Of a stretch of 36,237 bases of DNA, positions 1 to 7,221 are shown one piece after another. Source of the DNA: an uncultured Sandaracinus sp. (GTDB taxonomy: Bacteria; Myxococcota_A; Polyangia; Polyangiales; Sandaracinaceae); NCBI GenBank assembly GCA_903828805.1, contig CAIKNO010000285.1, positions 1-36,237 of the forward strand, in the 5' to 3' direction. The notes below the pieces were generated by a model that saw nothing but the letters and a program-made list of their open reading frames with translations, made no database searches and was not told where the DNA came from. The translations under genes were made by a program, and so were the position numbers. Numbering within the stretch: the stretch's first letter is position 1; each line of letters opens with the position of its first letter.

Positions 1-90
1 CGTGTCTCTGGATCGAGGCGTGTCTCTGGATCGAGGCGTGTCTCTGGATCGAGGCGTGTCTCTGGATCGAGGCGTGTCTCTGGATCGAGG
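1..90. repeat. 18-bp tandem repeat (unit cgtgtctctggatcgagg), five perfect copies, probably continuing upstream of the window
   Basis: Direct reading: the identical 18-mer is repeated head-to-tail from base 1 to 90, then diverges (cacttcgagg). Confidence 0.97.
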
Positions 91-103
91 CACTTCGAGG
101 GGC

Positions 104-1174
104 GTGCTGCCCGCGACCGTCGGACTGCGACGCTCGAGACTCGGGGCCCTCGCCTGCTGGATGGCGGTCGTCGTGGGCGTGGGCGGCTGCGGCGTGTCGC
201 CGCCACGGTCGGCTCGTCCTGAGCCGACCGAGTGGGCAGGCCCGCTCGAGGACGTGGTTCCCGCGGATGCTTTCGCGCTCGTCCTCGTTCGCCCCGCCGA
301 ACTCCAGGCGCAACCGCCGCTTCGGGCCGTGATGTCGGCCCTGCTCCCGGATGCTGCGCTCGAGCGATACCGCGTCCATACGGGCATCGACATTCGAACG
401 CTCTCGGCCGTCGTGTGGGCCGACACGCCCGACGGCTCCATGTGGCTCGTTCGAGGTTCCTTTTCGGCACCACTCGCGGTGGCCGAGATGGGCATGCGCA
501 TGCTGCCGTTGGAGGCTGCATCCGAGTCGCCCTTCGTGCGCCGCGCAGGTCATTACCAGGGCGCGCGCCGGGACCTCGTGGCCGCCGCGTCGAGCACCCT
601 TCTCGCTGTCACCGGAACGCCCTCGCTGACGTCCTGGATTCTCCGCAGGATCGAAGCCTCCGCGGCCCGCTCCGCGTCGGATGCGACACCGGCCAGCGGC
701 GGTTCGCCGGCGCTCGAGGCGACGGCCCCCACGGGCGCGATGGCGGCGTCATCACTCCTCGGCGCTCACCCCGCGGCCGTGCAAGTGCTGTTTCCTCGGC
801 CTCTCGCCCTTCCCACAGAGACACCCGTGGGCGCGCTTCTCGCGGGGGAGCGCGCGATGCTGGTGGCCGTGACGGCCGCGGGCCCGGCCTGTCTCCGGCT
901 CGAAGTCGAACTCCGAGGCTCGTTTCCGCCCGGGGCCTCGGCGAACTTCAGGCGGCTGATCACCTCGCTCGCCGCGACGGATCTCGGGACGGCGTTGGGA
1001 TTGTCGGATGCGCTCGAGAGCCTGTCGGTCCAGGCGAGCGAGACGACCGTCGTCCTGCAGGTGGACCTCGTCGTCGCCCGTCTGCTCGAAGGCCTGAGGA
1101 TGGTCTTCGAACTGGAGATCGAAGAGCTCGCGGAACTCGGGGGCGACGCCACGATCGAAGCGGGCGGGCGCTGA
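104..1174 (+). CDS. Putative lipoprotein of unknown function
   Basis: The ORF is open from base 2, but the first ~30 codons are the tandem repeat. GTG at 104 gives MLPATVGLRRSRLGALACWMAVVVGVGGCG, a signal peptide with a lipobox-like VGGC. Confidence 0.7.
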   Translation: MLPATVGLRRSRLGALACWMAVVVGVGGCGVSPPRSARPEPTEWAGPLEDVVPADAFALVLVRPAELQAQPPLRAVMSALLPDAALERYRVHTGIDIRTLSAVVWADTPDGSMWLVRGSFSAPLAVAEMGMRMLPLEAASESPFVRRAGHYQGARRDLVAAASSTLLAVTGTPSLTSWILRRIEASAARSASDATPASGGSPALEATAPTGAMAASSLLGAHPAAVQVLFPRPLALPTETPVGALLAGERAMLVAVTAAGPACLRLEVELRGSFPPGASANFRRLITSLAATDLGTALGLSDALESLSVQASETTVVLQVDLVVARLLEGLRMVFELEIEELAELGGDATIEAGGR

Positions 1175-1222
1175 TCAGGGTCGTCGGTCTCTGGAGGCGC
1201 CCGCCTCTGGTTCCGCACACGC

Positions 1223-1804
1223 TCAGCCGAGGTCGAGGGTCATCCCGAAGGCCACGTAGGGGTTCCCGACCCGTAGCGTCAGCGAGACGACGTCGTTGAG
1301 GTGGAGCGAGCCTCCCACCGCGCCGATGACCCACGCGCCCTTCCATTCGGTGTAGTCGACGGACCCCTGATAGAAGAGCGACGGCGGCAGGAAGACTTGG
1401 AGGCCGAGCTCCGCGAACGCGCTCCATTGGTTCGAGAAATAGAACTCCCAGTGGAGTGTCACCGGGAGCCCCATCGCGAAGCGGTACTCGCGCGCAGCGC
1501 AGGGACCCGTGGGCCCGACCCCGTAGCAGCCGTTGTCCTGGACCAAGTAGAAGTCGCCGCCGAAGTTCAAGTACACGGCGTTGTCGAGGGAGGGAACAAA
1601 TCCGTTGTGAAGCAACGGAATTCCGAACCGCGCGCCGCCGCCGGGGCCGAAGCCATACCAGCTCAGGGACCCATGGACATCGAGCTGAAAAGGTCGCCGA
1701 CCCTGGAAGGCTCGGTTGATCCGGTGGTCGGCGTGGGCGCCCGACGATGCGAGCAGCGTGAAGAGCAGCGCCAGGCTGGCGACAAGGGTGCGACGGGCAG
1801 TCAT
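1223..1804 (-). CDS. Secreted/outer-membrane beta-barrel-like protein of unknown function
   Basis: ATG at 1804 gives the signal peptide MTARRTLVASLALLFTLLASSGAHA, followed by a Gly/aromatic-rich sequence with alternating strands (YLNFGGDFYLVQ, LGLQVFLPPSLFYQG). Confidence 0.65.
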   Translation of the reverse strand: MTARRTLVASLALLFTLLASSGAHADHRINRAFQGRRPFQLDVHGSLSWYGFGPGGGARFGIPLLHNGFVPSLDNAVYLNFGGDFYLVQDNGCYGVGPTGPCAAREYRFAMGLPVTLHWEFYFSNQWSAFAELGLQVFLPPSLFYQGSVDYTEWKGAWVIGAVGGSLHLNDVVSLTLRVGNPYVAFGMTLDLG

Positions 1805-1935
1805 CTCGTCCGGTCCTCCATGGGCTCGCGACCATAGGCGCTCCGAAGGTCTGCGGCCACATCGTGACGAATCCTCGTCGCCGCGCGAAACACCGTCGGG
1901 GGTGCGTCGATGAGGCGGGCTCGAGGACACACCCC

Positions 1936-2142
1936 ATGAACACCCCGACCGAGATCCATCGCGCCCGGGCGATCCGGGCCCGCTTCGATGCGCTCCGAGC
2001 CCAGACCGTCGAGCAAGAAGCCGAGCTGGCGTCCCTGCGGAATGCGCTCCGCGCAGAGCCGGAACCGCCCGCCGCAGAGGCCTCGGGTCGAACGTCCGTG
2101 CGGTCTGCCCACCCGAGTCCGATCTGGGCCCTTCGCGCCTGA
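1936..2142 (+). CDS. Small 68-aa coiled-coil-like protein, first ORF of the putative T3SS-translocon-like cassette
   Basis: ATG at 1936; heptad-like sequence ARFDALRAQTVEQEAELASLRNAL; co-directional and 30 bp upstream of the next gene. Confidence 0.45.
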   Translation: MNTPTEIHRARAIRARFDALRAQTVEQEAELASLRNALRAEPEPPAAEASGRTSVRSAHPSPIWALRA

Positions 2143-2172
2143 GTCCATCACGCCAACCCGAGGAGAATCACC

Positions 2173-2694
2173 ATGCCCGATGTCAGCGTCGTCACGACTG
2201 CCCCGCCCTGGGACCCCACCCCGCTCCGTGCCGCGAGCCTCACGCCCGAGGTCATCCTGGCGATGATGGAGCGTCGTCTCCAAGACATGGACCGCCAGAT
2301 CGTGGAGTGCTCTCAGACCATCGAGAACAGTACCCGACGGGCCGATGAAGTGGCTGGCACGCTCGCGGACAGGCGGGCGCTCCAGCAGGATCTCGAGCGC
2401 ATCCCGCTCGATGACGACGGGCGCTTCGACTGGGGCCGCGTGCCGACGGGTGTCGACGGTCCTGCCCTTCGAAGCCGACTCGAGACGCTGGGCCTCGGGG
2501 ATACGCCCGGCGCCGTCCAGGCGTCGATCGATGGACTGAACGAGTCCCTGCGTCGCGTGAACTCGGGGAACGAGATGCTGATGGTCCAGCTCCAGTCCGC
2601 GATGCAGGAGCGGACCTCGGTCATCCAGATGGGCAGCAACATGCTGAAATCCCTTCACGAGGGAACGAGCGCCATCGTGGGGAACCTGCGATGA
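2173..2694 (+). CDS. Putative type III secretion needle-tip/filament-like protein (EspA/SseB-like)
   Basis: Purine-rich RBS (gaggag) upstream. No signal peptide. The helical C-terminus LGLGDTPGAVQASIDGLNESLRRVNSGNEMLMVQLQSAMQERTSVIQMGSNMLKSLHEGTSAIVGNLR resembles in pattern the EspA C-terminus (LGAGDLQTVKAAISAKANNL...), recalled from memory. Confidence 0.55.
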   Translation: MPDVSVVTTAPPWDPTPLRAASLTPEVILAMMERRLQDMDRQIVECSQTIENSTRRADEVAGTLADRRALQQDLERIPLDDDGRFDWGRVPTGVDGPALRSRLETLGLGDTPGAVQASIDGLNESLRRVNSGNEMLMVQLQSAMQERTSVIQMGSNMLKSLHEGTSAIVGNLR

Positions 2695-2981
2695 GCACCG
2701 AACTCGCCAGCCTGTTCGAGGATGCCCGTCGCGGGCCGCTCGCGATGCTCGCCGAGTTTCCATCGGACGAGTGCCTCGCGGTCCGACGGCACGCCCAGCG
2801 GGAGGAGGCGCGCGGCGCGTTTGCATCGGCACTCGATGCGTATCGGGTCGCGCTCCTGCTCGAGCCCACCGAGCCCTCCGCGTGGTCGGGGGCCGCCCGT
2901 TGCTTGCGCCATTCCGGGGATGGAGTGGGCGCCGCGCTCCTCGAGCGCACCGCGGCGGTCTTGAGGGAGCGGGCTCGATGA
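2691..2981 (+). CDS. Small TPR-like protein, possible class II (SycD/LcrH-type) T3SS chaperone, short version
   Basis: TPR-like ARGAFASALDAYRVALLLEPTEPSAWSGAARCLRHSGDGVGAALLERTAAVL; ATGA overlap with the upstream stop. Confidence 0.55.
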   Translation: MSTELASLFEDARRGPLAMLAEFPSDECLAVRRHAQREEARGAFASALDAYRVALLLEPTEPSAWSGAARCLRHSGDGVGAALLERTAAVLRERAR

Positions 2982-3979
2982 GCTGGCTGCCTTCGTTCGA
3001 GACGATGGTCGTGCCGCGGCCGCTCCACGGGGCGTTCGAGGATTGCGGCACGGGCCTGGTGGTCGATGCCGAAGCGCACGAGGATGGCCAAGAGGCCCTC
3101 GAGCGTGGGACCTCCGTGCACGCCCCACCGACGGTCCCATCGCCGGGTCCTGCCTCGTCGCGCGGTGCGCCCGAGATCCGCAGGAGCGAGCGTGCGCTTG
3201 CCGACGCGTCCGCAGCCGAGTCCGCAGCGCGTCGCCTGTCGGCTCTGGGGGATCCCCTCGCACTCCTTCGAATGCTTCAGTCCCGTCTTCGGGACGTGCA
3301 GCTTGGTCAGCGCGAAGAGGACGTGCGCTCCGCGGGGAGCCGCGCCGACGTCCACTCCGCGGCGCGGGCATCGCAGCTGGCGCGCGCGGAGGACGCGGAG
3401 CGCGATCGGGCGCAGAGCGATGAGCTGGGCGAGGTCTTCAAGTACATCGGAGTGGGGCTGGCCCTGGTGGCCGGCGCGGTCTCCGCGGCGTTCACCGGCG
3501 GCGTCGGACTCGTGGCGGCCGTGGGCCTCGCGGTCGCGGTGCTCGGCCCGATCGTCTGTGACGTCCTCCGGGACGAGCGCGTCATCGATGGGCAGGCCGC
3601 CTTGTGGGCGAGTGTGACCTGTGCGGCGGTCGGGGCCGCCCTCTCGTTCGGGGCTGGCGCCGTGGGCGGTGCGACGGCTGCGGCCTCGGCGGTCGCCCAG
3701 ACCGTGACGCAGGTGTCGAACGTGGCGGTCGCCGCCGCGAAGGTCGCTCAGGGCGGATGCCAGATCGCCTCCGGTGTCTTCACGGGCGAGCACATGCATC
3801 GGCTCGCCGATGCGAACGACGCGGGGCAGCGTGTGCAGCAGAGCCTCGCCGCGCTCGACGAGTCGGCGGACTCCATCCGCGCATTGACGGAGCAGTTCGG
3901 CCGTGTGGCGCGGCGCATGCGCGAGGTGTCCGAGGTCGAGGCGGAGGGCCGCCGCGCGGCGGCGTCGTTCCGCGCTTGA
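2978..3979 (+). CDS. Putative T3SS major translocator-like protein (SctE; YopB/SipB/EspD-like)
   Basis: No signal peptide. Two long hydrophobic segments (VFKYIGVGLALVAGAVSAAFTGGVGLVAAVGLAVAVLGPIVCDVL and AALWASVTCAAVGAALSFGAGAVGGATAAASAVAQTV) are flanked by coiled-coil-like regions. ATGA overlap with the chaperone ORF. Confidence 0.55.
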   Translation: MSWLPSFETMVVPRPLHGAFEDCGTGLVVDAEAHEDGQEALERGTSVHAPPTVPSPGPASSRGAPEIRRSERALADASAAESAARRLSALGDPLALLRMLQSRLRDVQLGQREEDVRSAGSRADVHSAARASQLARAEDAERDRAQSDELGEVFKYIGVGLALVAGAVSAAFTGGVGLVAAVGLAVAVLGPIVCDVLRDERVIDGQAALWASVTCAAVGAALSFGAGAVGGATAAASAVAQTVTQVSNVAVAAAKVAQGGCQIASGVFTGEHMHRLADANDAGQRVQQSLAALDESADSIRALTEQFGRVARRMREVSEVEAEGRRAAASFRA

Positions 3980-4020
3980 GGTCAGGGCGTAGGGCGAATC
4001 GACGAGAAAGGAGTCGGAGG

Positions 4021-4632
4021 ATGACGACGATCGTGACGGGGAGTGGGCGGTGTTCGATGTCCGAGGGGATGGACGAGGGGCTGCTTCGGCCGGGGTTCTT
4101 CACCGACCCGGCCATGCAGCTGTGTGCCGAGGTGGCGGAGCGCTTGGACGAGCACGCCGAGGCCTCGCGGTTGGCGACGAGGGGCGCCCAGGAGACGCAG
4201 GCGAGGGCCGGCGCCCGTGAGGTGCAGGACCTCCATCGAAGCGCGGACATGGCGATGTGGGCGGGCATCGTCCAGGGCGCGACCACGGCGGCGAGCGGCG
4301 TGTTGCAGGCCTGCACGAGCCCGTCGTCCGCCGGGGGAGCTGAAGGAAGCGGGGCTTCAGGGGGTTCCGTTGGAGACCCGGGGGGGACCGTCGCTTTGGG
4401 GGTGCTGAACGGAGGCGGGTCGGCCGCTGCCGGGCTGCTCGGCGCCGAGTCGAAGCATGCGCAGGCCGACTCCGCGTCCGCACGGACGACGGCCGACCGT
4501 GCACGGGGCCGGGCGGACGAGCAGCGGGAGGATGCGCAACGTGCGACCCGTTCGGCGGAGCGGGCCATCGAGCACGCGGGTCAGATCCTGCAGGCGCACC
4601 GGCAAGCGGAGCAGGCCGCGCTCCGGGCCTGA
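4021..4632 (+). CDS. Putative T3SS minor translocator-like protein (SctB; YopD/EspB/IpaC-like)
   Basis: ATG with an AGGAGTCGGAGG-like RBS. Amphipathic helical N-terminus, Gly/Ala hydrophobic centre (MWAGIVQGATTAASGVLQA; VALGVLNGGGSAAAGLLGA), long coiled-coil-like C-terminus, no signal peptide; last gene of the cassette. Confidence 0.45.
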   Translation: MTTIVTGSGRCSMSEGMDEGLLRPGFFTDPAMQLCAEVAERLDEHAEASRLATRGAQETQARAGAREVQDLHRSADMAMWAGIVQGATTAASGVLQACTSPSSAGGAEGSGASGGSVGDPGGTVALGVLNGGGSAAAGLLGAESKHAQADSASARTTADRARGRADEQREDAQRATRSAERAIEHAGQILQAHRQAEQAALRA

Positions 4633-4671
4633 GGCTTGCGGATCAGGGCTGCCTTCGGCAGGGTGGCGAGC

Positions 4672-5337
4672 ATGAGTTCCGACACGCTCGCCTACGATGA
4701 CAAGGGCCTCGTGACCGTCGTGGTGCAGGATCGCCTGACCGGCGAGGTTCGCATGGTGGCCCACGCCGACGCCGCGGCGGTGAACCAGACCATCGCCTCG
4801 GGGCAGGGGTGGTTCTGGTCGCGAAAGCGTCAGTCCCCCTGGAAGAAGGGAGAAAGCAGCGGGCACGTCCTCGAGGTGCACGAGGTCTGGACCGACTGCG
4901 ACCGGGACGCGGTCGTGTATCTGGTCGATCCGCACGGACCGACCTGCCACACGGGCACCGAATCCTGTTTTTCCGCGCCTCTCCTCGGGGGGGCTCAAGA
5001 AGCGGGTGCGCGCGCGCTGCCGTTCTTGTTCCGGCTCGAGGAGTCGCTCGCGCGGCGTGCGACGGCGGACGCAGGACGCAGCTACACGCGCTCTCTCCTC
5101 GATGGCGGCGCGTCGAAGATCGGAGCCAAGCTCCGCGAGGAGGCGGACGAGATGGCACGCGCGCTCGATTCCGAGAGCGATGCGCGGGTGACAAGCGAGG
5201 CCGCCGACCTCGTCTATCACGCCCTCGTCGGGCTCTTGGCGCGCAAGATCCCGCTGCGCTCGCTCGTCCTGGAACTCGCCCGTCGGTTCGGGACCTCTGG
5301 GCACGCGGAGAAGGCGGCGCGCACGACGGGTGGTTGA
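4672..5337 (+). CDS. hisIE: Bifunctional phosphoribosyl-AMP cyclohydrolase / phosphoribosyl-ATP pyrophosphatase
   Basis: HisI motifs GWFWSRKRQSPWKKGESSGH and DCDRDAVVYLVDPHGPTCHTGTESCF; HisE-like LEESLARR...SYTRSLLDGGASKIGAKLREEADEMARAL. Confidence 0.9.
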   Translation: MSSDTLAYDDKGLVTVVVQDRLTGEVRMVAHADAAAVNQTIASGQGWFWSRKRQSPWKKGESSGHVLEVHEVWTDCDRDAVVYLVDPHGPTCHTGTESCFSAPLLGGAQEAGARALPFLFRLEESLARRATADAGRSYTRSLLDGGASKIGAKLREEADEMARALDSESDARVTSEAADLVYHALVGLLARKIPLRSLVLELARRFGTSGHAEKAARTTGG

Positions 5338-5351
5338 CGCTCGGCGTGGGC

Positions 5352-6233
5352 TCAGCCCGACACGAAGCGGCCGTCGGGCCGCCGGGTGAATCGCGTGGGA
5401 CCTGCGATGATCTGCGCGCGCTCGGGGTGCTCGGGATCCCCTGGAAGCGCGAGCACCCAGCGCCCCTCGAGGTCCTTGAACACCGGCCGGATGACGGGGG
5501 GGGGACGCCGTCGGGCGTCGTCGCACGCCTCGTCCACGCTACGAAAAGCGGACAGCGCTTCGAGGGTTCGAAGCGTCGGCGGCGGCAGCTCGAGGCGCCC
5601 GTCGAGATGGGCTGCGACGGCGTGCCGTGGCGTGACCCAGGCCCCCGCGACCGTCTCGCCCGCGTCGTGGCTCGCGACCATTCCGTCCGGGGCGCGTGCC
5701 AAGAAGAAGCGAGCGTCGAACCGCCGCTTCTCGACCGCAGGCGTGATCCATCGGGCGTAAGGGACGAGGGCGGCCGCATCGAGCACGGCGCGCGCGTCCC
5801 GCATGGCCACGAGGAACGGAGTCCCGCTCAGCAGCGCTCGGCGAAGCGCGGGGAGGGAGACCCCCGGGCCCGTCGCGCCGAGCAACACACCCGATTCCTC
5901 GAATGTCTCGCGGATGGCTGCGACATGCAGCGCCATCGCGACCGCGGGATCGAGGTCCCCCCCGAGATGCGTCGCCGCAGAGGCCAGGGTCAGCCCGTCG
6001 ACGTGTTCGAGCAGTTCCGGTGACGCATCCGAGTCGTCCAGCTTTCCGCCCGGGAAGACGTGCGCGCCTGCCATGAAGGCTGCGCCGGGGGTCCGGCGCA
6101 CCAGGAACACTTCGAACGCAGAGCCCACGTCGCGCAGCAACACGACGGTCGCGGCCGGCCGGGGCGGAGGTCCGTCCCGACGCGGGTCGATGTCCAGCGT
6201 CCGAACGACAGCCGGCCTGTCGTCGTCGGTCAT
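5352..6233 (-). CDS. Nudix hydrolase family protein (NUDT19-like extended Nudix)
   Basis: HVFPGGKLDDSD...ALHVAAIRETFEESGVLLG contains the REXXEEXG core of the Nudix box. Confidence 0.85.
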   Translation of the reverse strand: MTDDDRPAVVRTLDIDPRRDGPPPRPAATVVLLRDVGSAFEVFLVRRTPGAAFMAGAHVFPGGKLDDSDASPELLEHVDGLTLASAATHLGGDLDPAVAMALHVAAIRETFEESGVLLGATGPGVSLPALRRALLSGTPFLVAMRDARAVLDAAALVPYARWITPAVEKRRFDARFFLARAPDGMVASHDAGETVAGAWVTPRHAVAAHLDGRLELPPPTLRTLEALSAFRSVDEACDDARRRPPPVIRPVFKDLEGRWVLALPGDPEHPERAQIIAGPTRFTRRPDGRFVSG

Positions 6234-7078
6234 TCGCCGGTGAGCACCCGAGTCGTCGGCACTCCGATGGCCGAGGCGAGCCTCGAGAGGGTCTCGAGCG
6301 AGGGCGTGTGCCGACCGGCCTCCACCCGCGCGATGTTCGGACGGTGGATGCCCGTCCGTCGCGCGAGCTCGGCTTGGGTCAGGCCCGCCGCGAGGCGCAG
6401 CGCGCGGATGCGCGACCCCAGGCGTTGCCCGTCGACCTCGCTCATGTCGCCGGCCTCGGGCGCCGGGGTCGTTCCGGCGCTCGAATGTCGGCTCCGAACC
6501 AGGAACTCGTCGCTCCCGAGCTCGAACCGGGCGCCGCTCGACAGTTCGATCGTGGCGTGGAGAGCGTCGTCGGCGAGCGTGATCGACATCACCTCGGACA
6601 GGTCGTCCGACGGGTGCACGGGCCGAGGGGCGAGGAACGCGGTGCCGTCGGCGAGGATGGCGAGCAGTTCACCGCCTCGCGGCGAGACCGTGAGGTACTC
6701 GAAGCGCCGCGCCTGAAGGGACCCGGCACGGCGCGCGAGCACGGTCGCGACCCGCGACACGTCCGCGGCGGTCCGCGCGACGAGCCCTGCGCACAGGTCA
6801 TCGACGAGCTCGTCGATCGACGACATCCCCGTCTCGGCGGCCATCATCACGGCCGGCACGGCACCCAGCGCACGGGCCAGTCCCAGGTGAGCGAGCAACT
6901 CGTCTTCGTCGTACCCGCTGGACATCGCATCGATGACGATGGGCGCGTGCTTTCCGAGACGCTCCGGAAGCTGGTCCGGAGTGGCGGCGGTGACGGTCAT
7001 GCCGAGGCCCTCGAGGGCTGGTCGCCACGCGGACACGAAGGAGTCACGATCGGTGAACAGCAGAACGCTCGCCGCCAT
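6230..7078 (-). CDS. Transcriptional regulator with receiver-like N-terminus and C-terminal XRE-family HTH
   Basis: C-terminus LGSRIRALRLAAGLTQAELARRTGIHRPNIARVEAGRHTPSLETLSRLASAIGV is a canonical HTH_3. N-terminus VLLFTDRDSF...PIVIDAMSS...VPAVMMAAE has a CheY-like alternation. 4-bp overlap with the downstream Nudix gene. Confidence 0.8.
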   Translation of the reverse strand: MAASVLLFTDRDSFVSAWRPALEGLGMTVTAATPDQLPERLGKHAPIVIDAMSSGYDEDELLAHLGLARALGAVPAVMMAAETGMSSIDELVDDLCAGLVARTAADVSRVATVLARRAGSLQARRFEYLTVSPRGGELLAILADGTAFLAPRPVHPSDDLSEVMSITLADDALHATIELSSGARFELGSDEFLVRSRHSSAGTTPAPEAGDMSEVDGQRLGSRIRALRLAAGLTQAELARRTGIHRPNIARVEAGRHTPSLETLSRLASAIGVPTTRVLTGE

Positions 7079-7221
7079 CGCAGGTCTTTCTGGCTCGTAG
7101 ATCCGGGTGGGCCTGGCTCATCCCCGGCCGGTCGCGAGACCGATGGGCATCGAAGCCGCGTTCCGCGTCGCGAGGTCGCGGGGAGCGACGACGCGCGGCA
7201 CGTGGCGTGGGGAGGGCCGTC

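Noticed and set aside
1-90. CRISPR array from the regular 18-bp repeats
   Set aside because: Repeats are directly contiguous with no spacers and too short; the same applies to the 19-bp repeat at 12561-12636. No cas genes in the window.
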